Source: Methanobacteriota archaeon (GTDB taxonomy: Archaea > Thermoplasmatota > Poseidoniia > Poseidoniales > Thalassarchaeaceae). From it: a stretch of 60,756 nt of DNA. The position numbers and the translations under genes are program-made. Each line of letters starts with the position of its first letter. Within the stretch, counting starts at the first letter, position 1. The notes beneath the pieces are model-generated. The model was not told where the DNA came from. It worked only from the letters and a program-made list of their open reading frames with translations, and searched no databases. The stretch covers positions 35,782 to 96,537 of the forward strand of contig PBBV01000015.1 of the NCBI GenBank assembly GCA_002717835.1. The letters are read 5' to 3'. Of the stretch, positions 8,484-15,737 are shown piece after piece.

Positions 8484-10535
8484 ATGTGGGAACATAGGAG
8501 CATATCGAATACGGAAATGCGAAAATCAAAGACAATCGCTCCATCAGAGACTTATGTCCGTCTCATGGATGCAATTCAGGATAGCATAAAGGAAGCTGAG
8601 AGCAAAGAACTGGATTATGAGAGATTCTTGAAACACATACCAATGGAGGGCCCGTGGGCTCGTCTGGATGGTAATGACGAGGCTAAAGATAACCCAATCG
8701 AAAGATACGTGGGACCGGGGAAAGCCCGACTCATGAATACAAATTTATTCCTAGGCTCATCATGGATTGACACTCAGAGATTCAAATTCGAGCGTCGTAT
8801 CGACACCCCTGCAGATTTCATCCGTCAAAAGACCGTCGTGAATGCAAACATGTGGACTCCCAAACAAGTCTCTACGACACAGACCCTGTTTTTCTGCTCA
8901 ACAGGAGACGAAGATAGGTTGGGCGGTTCAATCTTGTCCAGCAATGGTAAGCCAAAGAATAACATCTCGGATCAACATCCATTTTTGGGTAAAGGAGACT
9001 CGGCTTACGCAGAGTGGGAACCAATTCTTTGGGGGCTTGGACACAGGGGCGTAGTACCTGGATCCGATCCTCAAGACAAGGTATATTACCCCTCTTTGAT
9101 GCATCGCGGAGTCACATTCAACAACAGACTTGGTTGGACCAGATATTCCCCAGCAGGGTTTGGAAAAGACGCTAGTGGTTACATGATGACTAGGCCCTAC
9201 TCTTGGATATGGCCTGCTGTAGATGGCAACAGGGAGAACGCTACTGCCTTCAATCTACTAGTCAATATGCCCGACAGAAGAGCATCATTTGGGGAGGATG
9301 GAATCACAGATGTTTACATTACCACCGGGAAAACTTCACTCTACACAATGATGGGTATGATGCGTTCTGCCACTGTGCGTCAGATGTTTGGCGGTGGGTC
9401 CGAACTCGTTCCCCTTGAATTCCACCTTGTTGAACCTGGGATTGACGAGTGGATACGCGGTGCTAGTGATGAGGACAAGTATGCCAGGCTGTTCGAAGTT
9501 ACGGCTGCTCTGGGTTACTACCTAACGAGTAACGAGACGGGGACTCTTGGCGGGGGCGGTAAGCGCCGACGCCTGGTCGTCTACCCAGACGATCAAGGGA
9601 ACCTTCTGACATGCGTCAACGCAAGCCAGGTCGCAGATCATGCATTGAAGACTAATTTCACTGCGTCCCTCTTCACCAAACTTGATCAAGCTGATTTCAT
9701 GAATAGAGTCTCAAGGAGATTCACCGCATATGCAGATTTAGTTGCTCGAAGCGAGAGCAGCAGAGGAGCGAAATGGATTAGCTCTGCATCAGTCAATGGC
9801 GAGAATGTTCAGGGGCCCAACGTACACACTATACTTGCAGTACGTGGATATGACATCATGACTATGAGTGAATATATGGATACATTCAATGATGTATCGG
9901 CTGCTCCTGAAAGAATAATTCGACGTTGCATACAGTCCATAGGGACAAATGCTCTAAAGACGCTTTACAGGCTAGATGATTTAGGAGAGGTACCGGGACA
10001 GTCCCCCTTCAAGCATATCTTCGCTCCCGAAGATGGGAAGCCTTTCGTTTACTTCACTGATCTAAGGTTCCTTGTACCCAATTCAATAGATCAGATGAGA
10101 ACTCTGGTTGGTAGTAAAGGTGCAGACAGAGGTAGGATGCGTGATGCCTTCGCTGAAATGACAGGAGCTGACCCCCTTACTGCGTTGTCGGTCTCAGACA
10201 TCTGTCTTCCATTCTTAGCGGACATGGGCGAAGACACTTGGCAGACAGGTACCGGTTTGAACACAGATGAGATTATTGTGGAGGTCACCATGGCCGTAGA
10301 CCCTGCTAGAGTTTGGAAGTCAATGTTAGAACCGACATTGGACGAGGTATTCGACATGCCCAAGGGAGGCAAAGGAACAGCGGCAAACATATGGGGCGAT
10401 GTATTCATTCAAAATGAAGCCCTGCATGATAGGATGAGAAAAGATGGACAGGGAGAATTCCTCAAGATACTACAACTTGCATATAATTGGTCAAATGACC
10501 ATTCAAGGAAAAGGCACAAAGATGCGTTTCAATGA
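8484..10535 (+). CDS. Unrecognised 683-residue soluble protein
   Basis: I do not recognise this protein. It has no signal peptide, no convincing transmembrane helix and no nucleotide-binding or metal-binding signature that I can identify. It is rich in Gly, aromatic residues and Met. Distinct stretches include VGPGKARLMNTNLFLGSS near residue 75, a Trp/Tyr-rich region at about 175-260, a Met-rich segment (YTMMGMMRSATVRQMFGG) near 290-310 and a basic patch GGGGKRRR at about 353-360. The reading frame is clean across 2 kb and has a good Shine-Dalgarno, so it is a real gene. It sits in a co-directional block with three genes for membrane proteins. Structural, enzymatic and nucleic-acid-binding roles are all open. 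Confidence 0.85.
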   Translation: MWEHRSISNTEMRKSKTIAPSETYVRLMDAIQDSIKEAESKELDYERFLKHIPMEGPWARLDGNDEAKDNPIERYVGPGKARLMNTNLFLGSSWIDTQRFKFERRIDTPADFIRQKTVVNANMWTPKQVSTTQTLFFCSTGDEDRLGGSILSSNGKPKNNISDQHPFLGKGDSAYAEWEPILWGLGHRGVVPGSDPQDKVYYPSLMHRGVTFNNRLGWTRYSPAGFGKDASGYMMTRPYSWIWPAVDGNRENATAFNLLVNMPDRRASFGEDGITDVYITTGKTSLYTMMGMMRSATVRQMFGGGSELVPLEFHLVEPGIDEWIRGASDEDKYARLFEVTAALGYYLTSNETGTLGGGGKRRRLVVYPDDQGNLLTCVNASQVADHALKTNFTASLFTKLDQADFMNRVSRRFTAYADLVARSESSRGAKWISSASVNGENVQGPNVHTILAVRGYDIMTMSEYMDTFNDVSAAPERIIRRCIQSIGTNALKTLYRLDDLGEVPGQSPFKHIFAPEDGKPFVYFTDLRFLVPNSIDQMRTLVGSKGADRGRMRDAFAEMTGADPLTALSVSDICLPFLADMGEDTWQTGTGLNTDEIIVEVTMAVDPARVWKSMLEPTLDEVFDMPKGGKGTAANIWGDVFIQNEALHDRMRKDGQGEFLKILQLAYNWSNDHSRKRHKDAFQ

Positions 10536-10581
10536 TCAAGAAGCCAAGAAGCCTATGGCTGAATCGGCACGCGTATAGACC

Positions 10582-11187
10582 ATGGAAGGCATTCAACTGC
10601 TAATTGCCGCGTCTACCGGACTGGGTCTAGCTGCAGCCTCTGGATTCAGGGTATTTCTGCCCCCGTTCCTGATGGCCGTCTGGGTTAGGCTTGGTTTCCT
10701 CGATGTAAGCATAGAGGGTACTGAATTCGAGGCTTTTTCGTCCGACGTGTCGATCTTGCTTCTCGCCGTGGCTTCATTATCCGAGATAATGGCTTACAAA
10801 ATTCCATGGATGGACAACATGCTTGACTCTCTCGCGACTCCCATGGCGGGTCTCGCCGGAGTATCTGTGGTTGCTGTATCCATGGAAGGGGCAGATCCAT
10901 CCATTCAATGGGCTCTTGCAATTATCGCAGGGGGAGGTGCGTCCCTATCAATTCAATCCGCGACGGTTGCAGGAAGGGGACTATCTTCGATGTTCACGCT
11001 GGGTCTGGCGAATCCATTTTTCTCCCTCTTCGAGGATTTCACCTCCATTTTACTGATTTTGTTAGCCCTATTGGCACCACTGCTGGCTCTAACGGCATCG
11101 CTGATGCTAATATTCGTAATATTACGGAGGAAAATGCAAGAAACGGTCGACTATCCGGCAATAAAATTAGGCCGGCAATCAACATAA
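10582..11187 (+). CDS. DUF4126 family membrane protein
   Basis: A 201-residue polytopic membrane protein resembling the DUF4126 family. The N-terminal GLAAASGFRVFLPPFLMAV and the YKIPWMDNMLDSLATPMAG block near residues 72-90 match the family's conserved SG.R.FLP and KIP..DN.LD...TP..A elements as I remember them. About five hydrophobic segments are visible, and the protein ends in a basic cytoplasmic tail (RRKMQETVDYPAIKLGR). The family has no established function. It is the third gene of the 8.2-12.1 kb block, 46 bases after the orphan protein. Confidence 0.8.
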   Translation: MEGIQLLIAASTGLGLAAASGFRVFLPPFLMAVWVRLGFLDVSIEGTEFEAFSSDVSILLLAVASLSEIMAYKIPWMDNMLDSLATPMAGLAGVSVVAVSMEGADPSIQWALAIIAGGGASLSIQSATVAGRGLSSMFTLGLANPFFSLFEDFTSILLILLALLAPLLALTASLMLIFVILRRKMQETVDYPAIKLGRQST

Positions 11188-11231
11188 CCGGCGAGAAAAG
11201 ACTCTTGTGTAATCCTCATGATTGTTTGATT

Positions 11232-11238
11232 AGGGGGA
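11232..11238 (+). promoter_or_regulatory. Shine-Dalgarno site supporting a GTG start
   Basis: AGGGGGA lies six bases before the GTG at 11245. There is no alternative ATG for about 28 codons, so the GTG start is well supported. Confidence 0.6.
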
Positions 11239-11244
11239 AATGAC

Positions 11245-12087
11245 GTGCAGTTACTTCCAGTATTGCCGCCAGAAACGGTCAGGGATTACTTGGTTGTGGT
11301 TCTTACCGCTGCATTCATCATTAGGATTTCCATGATAATCGGTCCACTACGACGGTTAGCAACATCAATCGATGACGATATCGAGCACAGAAGCACCGTC
11401 TCGAATCTGATGAATGTGAGCGATATATTTCTGAAACCCTCGATCCAGAGCCTCGGCAAATCCTTCATCCTCAGTGAAGTATTCATTCTCTTCGCACCCA
11501 TGCTGATTGCTCTTCCAGTAATGACGTTGGTTGGAGCAAGAGAAATACTAGCATCTGAATTGTCTCCGATGTCTTATCCCATTTTCGCTGGATTCCTTGT
11601 CCTTTGGCTGGCTCGAGACATACGCAGGTCCTCTAGGCTCAGGGCATTCTTGGATGTGACACACATACGATTAGAGGGGATGTGGATGTTCGCCGAGGAG
11701 GAGTTCAGGTCATGGAATTTGAATCAAGATTTCAGAAGGTCATGGTTCCTCAATGAGCTCCAGCAGGCTGATCTGAAAGAGGCGGTTGAAGGTGAGAATG
11801 GGATATTATCAGGTTTCGCGGGGCTGTTGTCTAGAAATCCGATTGCCGTTGCTGTTGTAAAGCAGATAAAGCGTGGACTAGACTCCAATATCCTTGCGCC
11901 ATTCTCTGAACAAATACACTCCACTGTGATGAGTGTAATCCGAATGAGAATGAATCAGATAGTTGGAGAGCAGCTAGAAGATTTTCGTCGGAAGTCTCCG
12001 ATGAGAAGGGCTAATCTTCTGTTCGAGGCTTTGCTTCCAACCATGTTCATATCGGCACTTTTGATGCTACATGTCGGTGGAATTTGA
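11245..12087 (+). CDS. Membrane protein of unknown family
   Basis: A 280-residue protein starting with GTG. Hydrophobic segments lie at about residues 15-35, 76-96 and 108-126, and a last one near 260-278 ends almost at the C-terminus (LPTMFISALLMLHVGGI). Between 130 and 255 is a long amphipathic, mostly helical domain with many Arg and Glu, likely cytoplasmic. I do not recognise the family. It is the last gene of the four-gene block; its stop faces the convergent MFS gene 77 bases away. It may form a membrane complex with the DUF4126 protein and the orphan soluble protein, an inference from order alone. Confidence 0.75.
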   Translation: MQLLPVLPPETVRDYLVVVLTAAFIIRISMIIGPLRRLATSIDDDIEHRSTVSNLMNVSDIFLKPSIQSLGKSFILSEVFILFAPMLIALPVMTLVGAREILASELSPMSYPIFAGFLVLWLARDIRRSSRLRAFLDVTHIRLEGMWMFAEEEFRSWNLNQDFRRSWFLNELQQADLKEAVEGENGILSGFAGLLSRNPIAVAVVKQIKRGLDSNILAPFSEQIHSTVMSVIRMRMNQIVGEQLEDFRRKSPMRRANLLFEALLPTMFISALLMLHVGGI

Positions 12088-12164
12088 GAAACAATCACTC
12101 CGATCACCTGTAATGAGATATTTTACACATGGAAACAGCGGGTAGCTGACTGGTTTTGAAGCCG

Positions 12165-13424
12165 CTAGTACCCTTTAGGCAGCATCATCGATCGTTCCGA
12201 TGGAGTTGCTAAAGTCAACCAAGCCATCCCCATTATTATCTGAATGAATGCAGTCACAGCGATAGTTTCTCTGAGATTCAAAATATCATATTCCATGACC
12301 AAACCGGCTCCCAGTGCGGAGAACCCCATCATCCCTGTCAAAAGGAAGTAATCCGAACCGGCCACCCGACCACGCCATTCATCCTCCGTCCGCTCTTGGA
12401 GGAGGGTAGTGCTGAGTACCCAATTTATGCCACTACTCCCGTGGGATATGAAAACCAGTGCAAGTATCACCCAAGTCCACTCAACGGCTGATATGATTAG
12501 ATAGAATACACCTGATATCAAAATAGACCATCCAAGAAGAGAAGGCCGCAGCCTATCCGATCTCATGAGTCTTCTACCTATCACGGGCCCAGTTCCGGAT
12601 CCAAAACCACGAGCCATATACAGTATTCCTATTGACCCAGCAGCAACTGAACCGAATCCTGCTTCCATGCCGATGAGTATCAGCAGGAATACCTGGGCGC
12701 CACCGCCAGCAGCCCACATCGCTTTGGCAAAAACAACTCTCCTTATTGGCGGATTTGATTTGAGGTGTTTCCAACCATCCAAAATTTCCACGAGACCGGT
12801 CAGTATTCCCCCCTTGCCTTGTTCATCTTGACTTGGCCCTCCAAATGGCAGGCTGGCGAACATCATAGCGGAAATTAAGAATGTCAGCGTATCGATCCAG
12901 AGCGCCATTTCAACACCCAACTGGGAGATAGTCAATCCACCAAGGCCTGCACCTATGCCAAGAGAGGCAGACCACCCTGCACTTCCCATTGCATTAGCAG
13001 TCAGAAGCTCCTCCTCGTCGCAAATATTCGGAAGATAAGCATATTCTGCAGGGTCGAATAGCACCCTTGCTAATACCAATGTCGAGGTCAAAGCGTACAC
13101 TGACCAAAGACTGCCCAGCAAATCAAATGCCAGAAATGTCGTTAGTACCACGAATGAGGAACCGTTAGCGAGAACCATCAGACCTCTTCGAGAATATCTA
13201 TCAGCAAACATTCCGGTTAGCGGTTCTAAGGGCGCATGCGTCAGACTGCGAACTGCCATCACGCCAGCTATGGCGAGCGGAGAGCCATCCGAGACTTCGC
13301 CAGCTAGTAGGAACATTGAGATTATCGTAAACCAATCTCCGATGAATGATATCATATTTGCAGCAAAGAGCCTCCTGAAAGGACGATTCCTTTGGAGTAG
13401 TTCCACATATCCTATGCTAGCCAC
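12165..13424 (-). CDS. MFS transporter (drug/enterobactin-exporter-like)
   Basis: A 419-residue, roughly twelve-helix permease. The N-terminal pattern RRLFAANMISFIGDWFTIIS and the GMFADRYSRRGLMV loop between helices 2 and 3 are typical of the MFS DHA3/EntS-like group (the G...D...RR loop motif). A second-half DEWRGRVAGSDYFLLTGMMG segment resembles the R.RV.G.......G motif of the same group. The substrate cannot be assigned; drug or small-metabolite export is the family norm. It is divergent from oligoribonuclease, with starts 79 bases apart, and is read alone on this strand. Confidence 0.88.
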   Translation of the reverse strand: MASIGYVELLQRNRPFRRLFAANMISFIGDWFTIISMFLLAGEVSDGSPLAIAGVMAVRSLTHAPLEPLTGMFADRYSRRGLMVLANGSSFVVLTTFLAFDLLGSLWSVYALTSTLVLARVLFDPAEYAYLPNICDEEELLTANAMGSAGWSASLGIGAGLGGLTISQLGVEMALWIDTLTFLISAMMFASLPFGGPSQDEQGKGGILTGLVEILDGWKHLKSNPPIRRVVFAKAMWAAGGGAQVFLLILIGMEAGFGSVAAGSIGILYMARGFGSGTGPVIGRRLMRSDRLRPSLLGWSILISGVFYLIISAVEWTWVILALVFISHGSSGINWVLSTTLLQERTEDEWRGRVAGSDYFLLTGMMGFSALGAGLVMEYDILNLRETIAVTAFIQIIMGMAWLTLATPSERSMMLPKGY

Positions 13425-13503
13425 AGCCTAAACCAGATGGAACAGGTTATCATCTCATGCATCAAGCCAACTGCTATGTGTTCTCAGCGTTGTAACTGGG
13501 ATT

Positions 13504-14043
13504 ATGCGCGAGCGGCGTTTGGTTTGGATCGACTTAGAAATGACCGGTTTATACCCTGATGAAGGGGACTGCATAATAGAAATTGCCACAATAGTCACAG
13601 AAGGGGATCTTACGCTAGTCGCAGAGGGCCCAGTACTTGCAGTAGCCCCCAGCGATTTGAGCCGTCTTGATCGCATGGACGAATGGAACATGAAGACTCA
13701 CACGTCTTCTGGATTAGTAGATAGAATATTGAAGGATGGGGTCGGTATCTCAGAGGCCGAATCTGAAACACTGTCCTTCTTGAAGGAGCACTGTCCACCG
13801 GGACTTCCACTAGCAGGCTCTTCAGTGCATCATGATCGCCGATTCATAAGAAAAGAGATGCCAGCTTTGGATGAGTTTCTATCGTACCGAATAGTCGATG
13901 TATCGTCATTCAAAGAGGTCATCAGGAGATGGGCGCCGGATCATCCTAGGCATACGAAACCCCCGAACCATAAGGCTCTAGAGGACATTAGGGGATCTAT
14001 AAGCGAACTACAGTATTATCGGGATTCTGTTTTCAAAATATGA
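13504..14043 (+). CDS. orn: Oligoribonuclease (DEDDh 3'-5' exonuclease)
   Basis: Degrades two- to five-nucleotide RNAs to mononucleotides, finishing mRNA and cyclic-dinucleotide turnover. The motif WIDLEMTGL supplies the Exo I Asp10 and Glu12. The middle region keeps the family layout (VHHDRRFI), and the C-terminal HKALEDIRGSISELQYYR gives the Exo III His and Asp. The length of 179 residues equals bacterial Orn. The family is widespread in proteobacteria, actinobacteria and eukaryotes but uncommon in archaea, so transfer is likely. It is flanked by convergent and divergent neighbours and seems to be a single-gene unit. Confidence 0.93.
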   Translation: MRERRLVWIDLEMTGLYPDEGDCIIEIATIVTEGDLTLVAEGPVLAVAPSDLSRLDRMDEWNMKTHTSSGLVDRILKDGVGISEAESETLSFLKEHCPPGLPLAGSSVHHDRRFIRKEMPALDEFLSYRIVDVSSFKEVIRRWAPDHPRHTKPPNHKALEDIRGSISELQYYRDSVFKI

Positions 14044-14064
14044 TGCCAATTCGGCGATACTTCC

Positions 14065-14760
14065 TCATTCTATCGGCATGCCGAATGAATCAGTCAATAC
14101 TACATTTATCGCTAAACCACGTTTGTGAAAGGCAATCAACTCCAGCCCATGTATCCTGTGTCCTGTTACAGCACGTCCGATCATCGGCCGATCCTTTTCA
14201 TCTGGTAGCTCAGTAAGAGGCCTCCTTACGCCTTCCACATCATCGAACCAAGGAGCTGCTCCTTCTGGAGAAAACCAAACTCCAAGAATCAAATCTACCC
14301 CTTCGGTAAATTGTGCAGCTTCTGCATCAGCCCCGCTTGGAACTGCTGGGGCATTAGGATGTGTGTGTAACCAATGGGTAAACCTCCCTCCACGAGGACC
14401 CCTATCTTCTGAAAATAAACCATCGACCCACTCTTCCGGGACATGATGTACTTCATATGAATCGCCACGATTAACAAGATGCGGCCTTCCAACCAACATG
14501 CCTTGGCCTGCAAATAAGTCAGGCTCGTTTGATGAACCGATATAACGAGACAATTCCTCTGAATAATCCGTTTTTTCGGTATCTACGTCTAATCCCACCA
14601 AAATCTCATCTGGAAGCGATCTGAATGTCCAATCCAGTATTTCAGACAGTGAATCCATTGGAACAGCCATCAGGCCAGCATATGCATCTCGATTTTCTAA
14701 GGACGTGAGGTTGTATCTTTGAGCTGCAGTAAACAGCCAATCAGGAAGCGCCTCACGCAT
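14065..14760 (-). CDS. JAMM/MPN-motif protein (putative metalloprotease or desampylase-like)
   Basis: A 231-residue soluble protein with a perfect JAMM zinc motif at residues 132-145: His132-x-His134, seven residues, Ser142, two residues, Asp145 (HTHPNAPAVPSGAD). An upstream Glu around 103-110 in the SYEVHHVPEEW segment could be the catalytic glutamate. JAB/MPN metalloproteases cleave isopeptide bonds of ubiquitin-like proteins (archaeal SAMPs) or act in sulfur transfer. This protein is longer than minimal archaeal JAMM enzymes of about 140 residues, and its first 80 residues are unlike anything I know. It ends 21 bases from the stop of orn (convergent) and precedes taw2 in the transcribed order reversed: taw2 is upstream, 19 bases away, so the two are likely cotranscribed. 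Confidence 0.75.
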   Translation of the reverse strand: MREALPDWLFTAAQRYNLTSLENRDAYAGLMAVPMDSLSEILDWTFRSLPDEILVGLDVDTEKTDYSEELSRYIGSSNEPDLFAGQGMLVGRPHLVNRGDSYEVHHVPEEWVDGLFSEDRGPRGGRFTHWLHTHPNAPAVPSGADAEAAQFTEGVDLILGVWFSPEGAAPWFDDVEGVRRPLTELPDEKDRPMIGRAVTGHRIHGLELIAFHKRGLAINVVLTDSFGMPIE

Positions 14761-14779
14761 GATTCAAACCACTCCCGCC

Positions 14780-15685
14780 TCATTCATAGTCGTAATGAGG
14801 AATCAGATTTACATCCAGTACCACATGATCCCATCTTGGCGCATAACTCTTGACACGATGCATCGCAGCCCGATGAACTTCAAATCCATTTGAAGCAGCC
14901 TGAATTTCTGATATCCAATTATTCGAATAGTGTTCATATTCCCCTGAGGCTGCTAATCCATGCAGATGAATCATGCCTCCTTTTTCAGACATGGCTCCAA
15001 CAGCAGCATAAATCGCAGATGTTGCATCTGGGAGAAGCCCTAAGATTATACGATCGACCTTGAGATTAAGCGAAGTCACCGTTTCCATGCAATCTCCTTC
15101 CAAGACAGTGCATTGAGATTGAACGTTATTCTCATCAAGATTCCATTTCAGCGCTTCTATTGCGGCATAATTCCACTCACAAGACCATACGGTGACGCTG
15201 GGGTCTGCCAATAGGGATGGAAGAGTGTAATAACCAATTCCCGCAAACATATCCAGTATTCTCTCTCCTTTTTTTGCTATTTCACGCATCCTCCTTCTCT
15301 CATTGACATTTCCAGCGCTCCACATGCATCGTAGAATATCGTAGCCATAGCGAATGCCGTTTTCCTTTCGAACGGCCCATCCTCCTCTCGGACCCATAAG
15401 CAAAGGCTCAATCAAGGGATTCCTAGTTGGTCCTTCGACCTCTCCCTTGCGGAAGACCCTCTCCACCCCTAGGGATTTAGCCACGCAGATCCACAGGGAT
15501 GGCTCAGAAACAGAGTCCCAAAATTTGCTTACGAAGGCCGAGGATGGAAGAATCACGACGTCGTCGAAAATCTCCCACTTCTTTGGTACGTCAGACGGAA
15601 GAGGAATATCCTTTGAAAACCCACTCTCAATCAATAGATTCCTAAGACCTTCCTCCAAATTGGAGTGAGGATCGAAACGAGTCAT
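14780..15685 (-). CDS. taw2: tRNA wybutosine-synthesis protein Taw2 (TYW2 family)
   Basis: Predicted to transfer the 3-amino-3-carboxypropyl group of S-adenosylmethionine onto the tricyclic base at position 37 of tRNA-Phe. MWSAGNVNERRRM at about 121-133 is the (F/W)S.GN..E element of the Trm5/TYW2 group. Motif I ILDMFAGIGYYTLP lies at 143-156. ILGLLPDA at 214-221 resembles the GL(I/L)P of TYW2, whereas Trm5 methyltransferases carry N.P.P there, so TYW2 activity is favoured. The start at 15685 was chosen because the longest frame would run into the divergent surface-protein gene. It is followed 19 bases later by the JAMM gene. Confidence 0.82.
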   Translation of the reverse strand: MTRFDPHSNLEEGLRNLLIESGFSKDIPLPSDVPKKWEIFDDVVILPSSAFVSKFWDSVSEPSLWICVAKSLGVERVFRKGEVEGPTRNPLIEPLLMGPRGGWAVRKENGIRYGYDILRCMWSAGNVNERRRMREIAKKGERILDMFAGIGYYTLPSLLADPSVTVWSCEWNYAAIEALKWNLDENNVQSQCTVLEGDCMETVTSLNLKVDRIILGLLPDATSAIYAAVGAMSEKGGMIHLHGLAASGEYEHYSNNWISEIQAASNGFEVHRAAMHRVKSYAPRWDHVVLDVNLIPHYDYE

Positions 15686-15737
15686 AGGCAGACGGGAAGG
15701 CGCGATGATAAAGACGGTCACCCCTCTGAACAGTACT

